A stretch of 64,000 nucleotides of DNA. Origin: Ciona savignyi. Its lineage: Eukaryota > Chordata > Ascidiacea > Phlebobranchia > Cionidae. The position numbers were made by a program, and so were the translations under genes. The stretch lies in contig CH000170.1 of assembly GCA_000149265.1 (NCBI GenBank), forward strand, positions 8,467-72,466, in the 5' to 3' direction. Numbering within the stretch: the first letter of the stretch is position 1; every line of letters begins with the position of its first letter. Of the stretch, positions 21,601-30,000 are shown piece by piece. The notes below the pieces were generated by a model. The model saw only the letters and a program-made list of their open reading frames with translations, was not told the DNA's origin and searched no databases.

Positions 21601-22662
21601 ACAACAACTGTGCTATAACGTACAATTACCAAATATAAACAAGGTCTGTACATTATAATGTTCTACACTTTTATCTTATGATGATTATAAAAGATTTTGA
21701 TAAAGTTGAGAATATAAAGTCAATCATGAACAATAACATAAAACGCTAGTTACCTCTGTTATAGAAGATCTTCGGTTTTTCGGTACAGACATGTTTCAAC
21801 TACATGCAGTTATGATATGTGCTGGTAATATTACAATGGGATGTAATATGCTGTACTAATACAAGTGCACTTGTATATCCACATGTTATAAGCGAGTACT
21901 TGAAACAACCCGCTTTAAATCTTATTTCATTCGCTACGAGTACAAACCGCTTTTTACGCCAATTCTACCTTGTTGGTGCGATTTAATACGATTATGACGT
22001 ACAATGACATCACAGCGAACATGTGATGTCATAATGGTGGTCACAGCGGGTGATAATTGTGTAAATGGGCGACAGAAATTCCAAACTAATTCTCCCAAGC
22101 ATTTGATATGGTAGCTCGACTATGAAAACGAAATTGTGTACGTGTGGTCAACGATATGACAACTATAAAACTAGTCAGTTAAGTAGATGTGTTTACTCTT
22201 ATTTGTTAGTTCGGCCTTTAGGAACTATATATTTCACAGTTCGATTACCACTTTTTAATATTTATGTGCGATCTCTAAACTGTTGGGCAGCGATTATAGC
22301 CCTTATAATACGGACAACAATCAAGGTAACTCGTACCCACAGTCGATCGTCCAAGTTATTGCATTGTTTTGCATTTGAAATAAACTTCATTTTTGATTAA
22401 TCCATTTGCATCCATTGAATTAAGGTCAATCAAGGTAATAGTCATCAAGTGTGCAGACTGGTGGGGAAGGGGGGGTGAAACTCACCTGCATTTCTTTGAT
22501 CTGTTCTGATTGGATGGCAGTCAAACGTGTCCTTGTACCACGTGACTGACACCCAGACATTCTTCCGCTTGGTGGTGCCGTTAAGCTGATTCGCCGTGTT
22601 GGGGTATTCCCCGAAGTCATCTCGACTGGCAAATCTTTCTTCGCCCCGAACAAAGGGTTCAT
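221..22662 (-). CDS. DNAH5/8: Axonemal dynein heavy chain, DNAH5/DNAH8 class, 5' part (tail and start of linker)
   Basis: Outer-arm dynein heavy chains are ATP-driven motors on ciliary doublets; this part is the cargo-side tail that binds intermediate chains. Exons in transcript order: 1A 22486-22662 or 1B 19719-20528; 2 17357-17454; 3 16475-16599; 4 15947-16116; 5 15310-15543; 6 14661-14786; 7 13812-13988; 8 13636-13742; 9 13251-13365; 10 12654-12776; 11 11149-11364; 12 10843-11036; 13 10240-10382; 14 9151-9351; 15 8737-8924; 16 8292-8463; 17 7540-7685; 18 7016-7135; 19 6682-6797; 20 5599-5681; 21 5054-5235; 22 4323-4616; 23 3456-3657; 24 2731-2966; 25 2074-2292; 26 1664-1769; 27 1079-1274; 28 221-368. 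Every junction keeps phase and exons 2-28 total 4,437 nt (1,479 codons). The peptides follow vertebrate DNAH5/8 block by block. The AAA+ ring, stalk and P-loops are outside the window. DNAH5 and DNAH8 cannot be told apart here; a single pro-orthologue is likely. Confidence 0.93.
730..999 (+). mobile_element. tRNA-derived SINE (family 1)
   Basis: Degraded tRNA-like head with a B-box-like AGGTTGGAGGATCGAAAC, body CACTTAACAGACATTGCCTGAACCCAG, core CACACTGAAATAGCTTTGGC and a tail ending CATATCC. In the intron between dynein exons 27 and 28. Confidence 0.75.
2440..2645 (-). mobile_element. SINE family 1, decayed
   Basis: Recognisable only by CAGATTACTTTGCGCCCACCG, the B-box-like CAACTGAAAGGTGGCG and the overall order of blocks in reverse. 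Confidence 0.4.
3795..3975 (+). mobile_element. SINE family 1, decayed
   Basis: GCTGAAAGGTTGTTGCATCA, GGTCGGTTGTGTCTTTAAGC and AAAACACTGCAAGAG match the SINE order. Confidence 0.45.
4048..4291. mobile_element. MITE-like element with purine-rich inverted ends
   Basis: The left end CGGGCAACACTAAAAAGAGG and the complement of the right end, CGGGAAAAACTAAAAGGAGG, form long imperfect inverted repeats. These run through GGGAAGGAGGGAAACTGC. TTTACA flanks both sides. The interior has CTAACCC-like repeats. Confidence 0.55.
4323..6797 (-). CDS. Dynein heavy chain exons 19-22 (variable linker within tail)
   Basis: Exon 19 is short and basic ([18 protein letters not shown]) and has little family conservation. 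Exon 20 returns to the conserved block [17 protein letters not shown]; its donor (GTATCA) is weak and was chosen because it alone keeps phase with exon 21. Exon 21 has [20 protein letters not shown] and QWSRERMQK. Exon 22 opens with about 60 Ser/Thr-rich residues ([20 protein letters not shown]), then resumes conservation at [19 protein letters not shown]. Confidence 0.85.
5755..6660 (+). repeat. SINE-derived tandem repeat, body-plus-core type (about 136-bp unit)
   Basis: Units contain GAGCAAGCCACTTTATATTG, CCAACCCAGTGGTATCTAAT, GAGTCGTCCAATTTGTAAGT and ACACTGTAATAGCCCCAGCA. The order matches the SINE body and core. The copies around 6180-6480 are nearly identical to each other. The array is interrupted by a foldback element. 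Confidence 0.75.
5875..6170. mobile_element. Foldback element built of inverted minisatellite arrays, with target duplication
   Basis: The left half repeats (CAACTGAACCCCTTA)n about a dozen times and the right half repeats the complement (TAAGGGGTTCAGTTG)n. Direct repeats ATCTAATGAG flank it at 5865-5874 and 6171-6180. The ends GGTTCCATGACAACTGAACC and GGTTCAGTTGACTGGTCACC are imperfect inverted repeats. Confidence 0.75.
7016..10382 (-). CDS. Dynein heavy chain exons 13-18 (tail)
   Basis: Exon 13 reads [20 protein letters not shown]. Exon 14 begins [20 protein letters not shown] and includes [15 protein letters not shown]. Exon 15 has [20 protein letters not shown]. Exon 16 has [20 protein letters not shown]. 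Exon 17 has [18 protein letters not shown]. Exon 18 has [18 protein letters not shown]. All agree with the DNAH5/8 order. The intron upstream of exon 16 is unusually rich in G runs on the plus strand. Confidence 0.93.
7150..7530 (+). repeat. SINE-derived tandem repeat, core-plus-tail type
   Basis: Three to four diverged units with ACACACTGTAATAGCTTCAG, CAACTTGACTGTGGGTCTGA and GGATATAAATACACC. In the intron between dynein exons 17 and 18. Confidence 0.65.
7985..8279 (+). mobile_element. tRNA-derived SINE (family 1), full length
   Basis: The best full-length copy. A-box-like GTTGGTCTAACAGTTAAGTG, B-box-like AGGTTGCAGGTGCGAAACTG, body TGTCCTTGGGCAAGGCACTT, core ACTGCAATAGCTCCGGTAAC, and a 3' tail of (TATCC) repeats. 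It sits between dynein exons 16 and 17, antisense to the gene. Confidence 0.85.
9606..9792 (+). mobile_element. SINE family 1, 5'-truncated
   Basis: Begins at CTGAACCCAGCAAATTAATG; core and TCCTATCCTAT tail are present and the head is missing. Confidence 0.7.
10843..14786 (-). CDS. Dynein heavy chain exons 6-12 (DHC_N1 tail core)
   Basis: Recognisable DNAH5/8 blocks in order: [20 protein letters not shown] and [10 protein letters not shown] (exon 6); [15 protein letters not shown] and FLLEQLKS (7); [20 protein letters not shown] (8); [20 protein letters not shown] (9); [10 protein letters not shown] (10); [19 protein letters not shown] and SKIEGLD (11); [16 protein letters not shown] and a C-terminal LRKFER (12). 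These motifs make the subfamily call secure. Introns carry 108-bp SINE-derived tandem arrays at 12.1-12.6 kb and 14.0-14.6 kb. Confidence 0.93.
12090..12605 (+). repeat. SINE-derived tandem repeat, core-plus-tail type
   Basis: About five units near 108 bp, including GTGGGCATCGGGTGTCTTGT and CCCGCCCACGAGGATATAAA. Next to dynein exon 10. Confidence 0.65.
14045..14600 (+). repeat. SINE-derived tandem repeat, 108-bp units
   Basis: Four to five units. Those starting at 14371 and 14479 look almost identical. The unit is ACACACTGTAATAGCTTTAG, CAACTCGACTGTGGGCATGA, GGTGTCTTAAGATACCGTGG and CCCACCCACGAGGATATA. It creates spurious open frames on both strands. Confidence 0.8.
14990..15262 (-). mobile_element. 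SINE family 1
   Basis: Reverse-orientation copy with the TATCC tail at its left end and the B-box complement GAACCTGCAACCTTTTAGTT near the right end. Between dynein exons 5 and 6. Confidence 0.75.
15310..17454 (-). CDS. Dynein heavy chain exons 2-5 (N-terminal tail)
   Basis: Exon 2 encodes [20 protein letters not shown], matching the first conserved DNAH5/8 block. Exon 3 continues with [20 protein letters not shown] and LMFFYQEVE. Exon 4 has [20 protein letters not shown] followed by the ITAENIHR block. Exon 5 carries [20 protein letters not shown] and [13 protein letters not shown]. Junction phases are 0, 2, 1, 0, 0. A SINE lies between exons 5 and 6 and a truncated one between exons 2 and 3. 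Confidence 0.93.
16694..16856 (+). mobile_element. SINE family 1, 5'-truncated
   Basis: Starts at TTGCCTGAACTCTGCGG and ends in a TATCC repeat tail; there is no tRNA head. Confidence 0.7.
17711..17759 (+). promoter_or_regulatory. 5S gene upstream element (CRE-like site and TATA-like box)
   Basis: TACGTCACAATC near -49, then TATAAGCGCTGTTTCGCGAA starting at -28. Nearly the same block precedes the second 5S gene, which suggests an extragenic promoter added to the internal control region. Confidence 0.6.
17760..17877 (+). rRNA. 5S rRNA: 5S ribosomal RNA gene
   Basis: A 118-nt sequence from GCCTACGACCATACCACG to the complementary TGTTGTAGGC. It contains the internal promoter region (GTTAAGCAACGTCGGGCC, TTAGTACTTGGATGGGTGAC, GCCTGGGAATACCGGGTG). 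It lies in the intron between dynein exons 1B and 2, on the opposite strand. Apparently functional. Confidence 0.96.
17879..17882 (+). terminator. Pol III terminator of 5S gene
   Basis: TTTT directly after the 5S end, followed by TTATTGCTGATCCGCAATC, which is also conserved after the second copy. Confidence 0.6.
19719..20528 (-). CDS. Dynein heavy chain alternative first exon 1B, Ser-rich with collagen-like stretch (270 codons)
   Basis: This is an 810-nt open frame from ATG to a donor (GGCGTG|GTAAGT), phase 0, matching exon 2. Residues 1-20 are almost all Ser/Arg. About residues 76-111 hold twelve Gly-X-Y triplets ([16 protein letters not shown]...), then more Ser/Arg, a Pro-rich stretch with PEH motifs, and a charged helical end ([18 protein letters not shown]). 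The low-complexity N-terminus resembles the extended N-terminus known for long DNAH8 forms only in general character. There is no in-frame continuation upstream, so it looks like an independent transcription start rather than an internal exon. Confidence 0.6.
21135..21340 (-). mobile_element. Two tandem tRNA-like segments, second SINE family
   Basis: On the minus strand, GTGTGGCTGAATGGTGATCA and CTCGGTTCGAAACTTGGGTT are spaced like a tRNA with a long variable arm. A similar, more decayed unit follows (GTTTGAAACTTAGCC). Between dynein exons 1A and 1B. Confidence 0.4.
22486..22662 (-). CDS. Dynein heavy chain alternative first exon 1A (59 codons)
   Basis: It starts with ATG (MNPLFGAKK) and ends at a good donor (GAAATGCAG|GTGAGT) in phase 0. 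That phase fits directly onto exon 2, which also starts in phase 0. The peptide is basic and Ser/Thr-rich and ends in the helix-like [10 protein letters not shown], which would run into [15 protein letters not shown] of exon 2. Joined this way the N-terminus is short, like vertebrate DNAH5. Assignment to the dynein gene is inferred from phase, strand and position; it could instead be the first exon of an unseen gene. Confidence 0.55.
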
Positions 22663-23909
22663 GATGAGATCAAAATTTTTGCGATAGTATTTACAAATAC
22701 TCTGTCGCGTTTACATTATCATTATCTGCTTCTGTATATTTTGTTGGATTAAGCACACGTTGATTGATCGGTGGTTGGCTTGTCAAACTATGCTATATTG
22801 TGTATGATAGATCTTTCGAGCTCATTATTATTATGTTAAAATCCAGAGTGTTGGAAAAATAACTTCTCTACTGTATGCAACACCACTGGCAACAACCAGA
22901 CTATGAACATGACCATACGGTTTTCTGATGAAATGTTCATAATGTCCTTTTGGGTCTTTTACTCAAAACTTTTACAAGATAAACGAAAGCCACCTTGCAT
23001 GATAAAAGTACCAAAAACCTTATTACTGAATTGTTTGATTATTTTATCTTTCCGATTATACTGAATTGTTGTCAAATGAAAAAAAACGACATGTTGAACC
23101 GGTCAGCTCTGCGTCTTATACTTACTGAAGTAGTTATGCTGGACCGTGAGTGTATAAGGTTGGCTTTCTAACTATGGAAACCTCCCGTTAAGTGATGCTT
23201 ATCATAACAGTCGGGAGGAATTAGAATCGAGAAGCCACGCAAAAGCAACCGAAGTTCACGAGGAAATATGATCGGCTGTCAGAGATTATCAAAACAATAT
23301 CCATCAAACAATCGATGTGGCACTGGATCTGCTTTCTCTGCAGAAATGAAGTTTTTACAAAAGGTTAAGGTTGTGATAACTATGTATGCTCGACTGTATA
23401 TTGCGCCCAAGGTTATGATCTTTACGCAGTAATCGTTTGACACTTCGTACAGTCGAGTTATGTCGATTGAAAAGCGCGTAATCTGAACGAACATATATTT
23501 GGAAGGCCATTCGAAACTGTCGTTCACAGTTTTTAACACTTTTTAAAGAATTGTTTATATATTTAAAGGAAACATGTGCTTTATTGAAAAAATCTAATAA
23601 AATTTTATTTTCGAGGTAACATTGCAAGTAAGTGCAAAAACCTACCTTAGAGCTCTGCATACAAACCAGAATTGTGCGACTGGTCCTAAACATGCTTGGT
23701 TATAATGAAAACAATCGCATAGAAACAAATTAAGCTTGGCAAAACGTAATATTTCTAACTTAGGGAACGGAAGACGCCTGCACAGGTATAAACGCAGTCT
23801 CAGACCTGAATAATCAAACAACACCAGGCGGCGATATATATATTTGCAATCGAAAGAAAACACTCGCAGTGCAAGAATAGGAACAATTGAAACGTCATAG
23901 AAGGTAATG
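22663..23909. other. Intergenic region between TACC 3' end and dynein exon 1A
   Basis: It holds TACC 3' untranslated sequence and presumably the distal dynein promoter. Short open frames here have no family features. Confidence 0.5.
23580..23585 (-). other. Candidate poly(A) signal for TACC
   Basis: AATAAA on the minus strand, about 325 nt past the TACC stop. Position alone supports it. Confidence 0.35.
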
Positions 23910-26900
23910 TTACGAGCTTCCTGCTTGTCTGAACCACTCTTCACATATCTCAGTGAGTTCTTGCTTTACCCTCAGCTTCACGTGCATCTCGTTATTAAGT
24001 GAATCCAGTGCTAACTGGTCCTTTCTCACTGCTGCTTCTAATAACATCACCTCTCTACTACCCTCTATTTCAGCATGCCGGATTTCTTCCTCCATTCTGT
24101 GGTGAAAATGGAATTCTTTAAATTTACAACTCCAATTAACTAGTTGCCCAAATAAGTCATATCTAATCATCCACACACGATGTAACAGCTCTCAAACAAC
24201 TCAACTGCGAGCATGAGGTGTATTACTCTGCACCTGAGCAAGCCACATTACATTGCTCCAACCCAGTGATGTCTAATGAATTGTCCAAATTGAAAGTCAT
24301 GTCTAATTATCCACACACTGTAAAAACTTCAGCAACTCGACTGTGAACATGAGGTGTAATACTTCCAAACTAACTCAATGCGGATCAACATATACAGTTA
24401 TAAGCCACTTACTGTCGTAAAACATTGTTGTGTTTTGTTGTGATCTCATCCTGTTTCTTCAAGGCCATCTTATATTGTTCACTTAGTGCGGTAACTTCCT
24501 TATGGAGATCTGTCTCACACTGTAATAATGCACAGGTTGGTTTGTTGCAATAGTTGGCAGTATTTGCGACTAACTGTTTCGGAACCATTATCGAAATGCA
24601 AGAAGAATATTCATGTTTTAAACTTATGAATGGGAAAACGCAAATGGTTTTGCACATGAGCAACTTTCACATGAGTAATCATCAGATAACCTAACAGATA
24701 CACAAGGGACACGTATAACACAGGTAACAAATTACATCTCACCACTGGAGCCATTACAGTGTGTTGGACACGATGAAAACATTGCTACTGTTTTAACACA
24801 ACTCATTAAACCACTTGGATCAGGTCAGGTGGTGTCTAGTATGGATTACCAAAGCACACAATCGACCAGCTAGAAGCTGACATCAATTGAAAAACCACGT
24901 AACCCATGGTCTAAGATTTAACCAACTAAGCTGATATAATATAGATATATAAAAACAACAAAATTGAAGAATATACTCGATAAGAATTTAACCTTCTTCT
25001 GATGGTTCATTATAGGCAACATCCTCTCCAACCTTCTATGATACTCCACCAATGTGTTTGATGATGATGTGTAGTTATCACAGTCCTTGTAATAATCTTG
25101 TTTATCAAAGTCCACCTCACATCGAAGCGCTTCCAACTTTTGATCGGTTTCACCCAGCGACTCTTTCACCGCTTCCAAGCAACCACTGGGGAAGGATGGT
25201 TGAGCAAATATTTCTAGGACGATCGATAAAAAAAGAAAAAAAAAACTTTTAGATTTAGATACGACCAGCAATACTATTATTAGTCCCGCCCGTTGGTCTA
25301 ACGGTTAAGTGCGTCGCCTTTCAATCGAAAGGTTGCAGGTGCGAAACTGGTTGCTATCTAATCGGTTGTGTCCTAGGGCAAGGCACTTTACAGACATTGC
25401 CTGAACCCAGTGGATTAATGGGTTCTACCAAATTGAAGGAACATGTTTAACATATACAACAAACTGAAATAGCTCCGGTAACTCGACGGTGGGTGTGAGG
25501 TGATCTGACGATTGCCCGTTTGTTATGGCTGCCAAAGAATTGGAAGCAAAATACAAATTTTGATTAATTGTGATGTGAGTTAACATTTTTCATTTTAAAC
25601 GATAATTTAAATACCATGCGTAGATGTATTAAGATGGTAAAGTTACAATTGGATCAACTTACGCAAGATCAATGTTTTCCTTCAAGAGTCGTTGATATTC
25701 AGCTTCTAATTCCTCTAGTTTTCCTGCACTCATGTCACTTGCAATTCCACCCAGGCTCTCATCCATCTGGGGTATAATAAGTAAAATGAAACCAGACTAA
25801 TCAACCACCCACACACTGTAATATAGCAAATGGACTGTGGACATGAGGTATATTTTGATACACACGAATAAAGCCCGACTTTCGACCCACGTGGATATAA
25901 GTAATTCAACCATTCACACTATGTGATAGCTCAAGAAACTCGACTGTGAGCATGAGGTGCATAACAGTACAGCTGGTACAAACCAAGCTTGTGAAGTAGT
26001 TTAATACATAACCAGTTGTACACTTGCTGTTTCACTAAAAGCGAGATGAACAAAATAAATCGTCATTCTAACGAATGTATGCAGTTACATAGTAATTAAT
26101 CTTAAATGAATAAAATTCAGTCTTCTTTTTAAAAGATCGGTGTTTGAATTAGGTGTAAAGTATGCATTTTGCCTCATTTTTTCCAATTTCTAACTTAATG
26201 TATCGATCCAACATACCACAACATCCGTGGGCACCATCTCGAAACCATCGAGTAAATAATTTCCTCCACTTGTCATGTTCCTGTAAAGAAAGGTATCATA
26301 TTCATGTTCATTTCAAGGGTGGGACAATAAAGAGTTATAACACGGCAATATTTTTATGTTTTATTCACTGTTGTTTTTTTCTTGTTTATTAACTTTAAAA
26401 CAAAGGAGTTGTTGGAAATAATTTATTAAGATCAAGAACTATGCAGCTCACCTGGTATGTAGGGCTTTGGGGGTTGCAATATTAATCAGTTTCTAAGGAA
26501 AAAGTAAAATAGTTAGGTATTTGCATTTTATATTTTACAGCGGTCTTGTTACATATAACAAAGTAGAATAGTTAGAAATTCTTATTTTCCTGTTTATGCT
26601 TCTTATAAAAGCCCATCCGGATCCCAACTTCATAGAATAGGATGTGGCAAGGTGTGCAGCATGCTTGTATAGAATTTGTAATATTTATGGCTATTGCTGG
26701 TCTACACCAGTAAACAAAGTAACTAATTTAACGACAACTCTATTTTTCAGTTAATACATCTAAATTACCAGCATAGCCACAAAGATTCATATATATTAAC
26801 GGAAACTTAAATTTAACATAACATTGGTATTTTTCTTTTAAAGCAGATTAAATAATTTAGGAATATGTGAGAGATTATTAACCGTTTAAGATTTCATTTT

Positions 26901-27018
26901 ACATTATGAACCCAATTTAGTAGAAAAAAATAACTTCTAGTAGTTAGAAACCAAGGAAAATAGAAGAAACATCAAACTCTGCTTACCTCAGTTGCAGGGT
27001 CGCTTGCCTCAGATAATC
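23910..27018 (-). CDS. TACC 3' exons: C-terminal TACC coiled coil
   Basis: Seven exons. Two are tiny (32 and 41 nt) and a 64-nt exon gives NYLLDGFEMVPTDVV. The last four encode about 196 residues of heptad-rich sequence: KLEELEAEYQRLLKENIDLA, SSNTLVEYHRRLERMLPIM, LSEQYKMALKKQDEITTKHN and MLLEAAVRKDQLALDSLNNE. This follows the TACC-domain layout, with LTEICEEW in the place of the LT-ICDDLI terminus of vertebrate TACCs. Stop codon at 23910-23912. Confidence 0.85.
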
Positions 27019-30000
27019 CTGTAGAATATATGGCTACATTATAAACACATATCGTTACACTTCATCAGAGCCATATAGGATAAGCAATACAAGGCGACAA
27101 TACATAAGCTGACAATACACTGAATTTGTGAGACGAAGCTACTTGGCAAACAATGAACCACTTGAAGACAAGAAGCGTGTCAAGGCAGGTCCGGACAAAG
27201 GCAAACAATAGAGAGTTTAAATAGCATTTTGTCAATATTATTCAGTCATACCCAATATATGAACGAATTTATAGTAATCAAGATTAGTTATTAGGATTAG
27301 AATTAGGCAGGCTACATTGTAAACCTATAATTATGGTTTAAAATGTGAAAATCATGTGATTTCAATTTGCATTGTTGTTTGTTGACTGTAATAAGCAATT
27401 TTTATGTAGGAGTACGTTGTAACTGTTTGTGTAAGAATATGTAAGATGGCAGTATTAACTGTTAAGGACCCAATCATCCCATTTGGTCCGGGTGGAATCA
27501 ACATGTATATCCGCCTGCACTGCTTGTTGAATAAATTTTTATTACTTTTCTAGAAGATATCCCAAAATCAATTTTTAAAGCAATTATAAAGCGAGAATCT
27601 GAAGAAACAAGCGATTGCAGATATATTTAAAACAGTTGTAACACTATTGTCGGTAGTTTGAAGGATTAAGAATAGCAGTCAACAGTTTTACTGAAATAAC
27701 AGCCATTTAGATTACATTCATACGATGCCTAAAAGAATAGCATACTTCTATTTACTCCTGTTGGTGAGCCTATGAGTCGTTATGAGCTAGAAAATAATTA
27801 TCTTGTGGACACAGTCAGGTTGCCATAACTATGTCAGTGTAGATTTCTGATCACTTTTCTTTAGATCCATATTATTCAGACATTGCATTAAAATGTTTTA
27901 TAATACTAAATGTTGCAAAAAATCCTTTTAAAGATCATTTTCCGAACAAATAATTCCTTTCAGTTACACAACACAATCAACAATAGAGAATGATCTACAC
28001 CAGAATTCTAATTTATATTACCATATCAGTGAAAAAGTGCATTCTTAAATATTGCAACCCAACTCACCACCCAATGATCTTGGAGTAGCACCACCTACAG
28101 CTGGTTTGTTGAACCTTTTAACAGAAGTAGGTTTTCCAAGTTTACTTTTTCTTGGTGGAGTTATCTTGACCAATTTCGATTCTGTATCAACTGCAGGAAT
28201 ATCACAGGGTCCAGGTGGGCCATGTGTTTCTATGGGGGAGTCATGTGTTGCAGTATTATTCAAGTTGGCAGCTGTAGAACTAACCACAGATTCAGGTTTT
28301 TCACCCATATCCATGACGTTGGGAACACTTGGAATATTTTCCTGGTGAATTTCTCGAACATTCCCAGGGTTAGTTTTAAATGGGTCAAAGTTAGGGTCAT
28401 CAAATTTACTGAAATCAATTGAATAACCTCCTTTACCGATTGGCATTTCATCACTACTTTGTTCAACTAAATTCCTAGAAGCATCACCAACAGATTCAAC
28501 CACATTATTCCTTGCTGCATTAAACAATAAATCAGGTTTTGCTTCTAAATTGTCTGATATTTCCACCTCAATTGCTTTCGCAGAATTGGTTTTAAATGGG
28601 TCGAAGTTAGGATCGTCTAATTGATCCATATCAAAGGAATAAGCTTCACGGCTGATGATCATTTCCCCTGGAGCTTGTATGGCACTAGCAGGTTTAGAAA
28701 CCCGTTTTTTTAAACTTGGTTTTCCTATTTTACTCTTTTTGAGTGGAGTTTTTGTGTTTACCTTTAAAACTTCACTCGAAACACTAGATTCAGGCTTGTT
28801 AACTTGGTCTACAGATGAACTACACTTGGAAATGTTATCCATACTTGTATCTGAAGAACCAACTAAACCTCTTGGTTTTTCACCCGCATCTACTATGGTG
28901 GGAACACTTAGAATATCTTCCTGATGAATTGCTAGTGCTTTTCCAGGGTTGGTTTTAAATGGGTCAAAGTTAGGGTCATCAAATTGACTGAAATCGATTG
29001 AGTATGCTCCTTTACCAATTGGTATTTCATCAATATTTTCATCACTCTGAACATTTTTAGTCCTTTGATGAGCTTTCTTTAAAGGAGGTTTAAGTTTTCC
29101 AACAGCTCTAGAACCTTCCAAGGTTAAACCAACATTTCGTTGCTTCTCAACAGTTTTACTGTCTTGGTTTAAATTTGGAACGCCAAATTGACTGAAATCC
29201 AACGTACCTTTACTATCCACGAGGTTATCACCACCTTCAGGATTAAGCGACATTTCTGATGAATCAACTTGATGAATTATCTCAAAGAGCTTTCCCAGGG
29301 TTAGTTTGAAATGGGTCAAAGTTAGGGTCATCAAATTGACTAAAATCAATCGAGTAAGCTCCTTTACCGATTGGTATTTCATCAGTACTCGGTTCCACTA
29401 CAGATTCAACTGTCGATTTGTCCATTTTGGTTTCATCAGTTGTGTCTGTTACCACAGTTGAAGACTCGGGTGATTTGAAGTTTGGTTCCGACTTATTGGA
29501 ATCAACCACAGAAGAAGATTTAAGATCCTGGTTTCCAACATTTGTAGAAGTGTCTGAACTTTCCATACTTGTTACTTTGGTTTCTGGGGCTTTACCAGGG
29601 TTGGTTTTGAATGGGTCAAAGTTGGGGTCATCAAATTTACTAAAATCAATTGAATAACCTCCTCTAGCAATTGGTATTTCATCAGTACTTGGTTCAACTG
29701 TTGATTTGTCCATTTTGGTTTCATCAGTTGTATTTGTTACAACATTTGAAGACTCAAGTGATTTAAAGTTAGGTTTAGACTTATTGGAATCAACCACAGT
29801 AGAAGATTTAAGATCTTGGTTTCCAACAACATTTGTAGATGTGTCTGAACTTTCCATACTTGTCGCCACTTTGGTTTCTGGGGCCTTACCAGGGTTAGTT
29901 TTAAATGGGTCAAAGTTGGGGTCATCAAATTTACTGAAATCGATTGAATATGCGCCTTTACCGATCGGTATTTCATCTAGATTTTCTTCCGCTGGATTCT

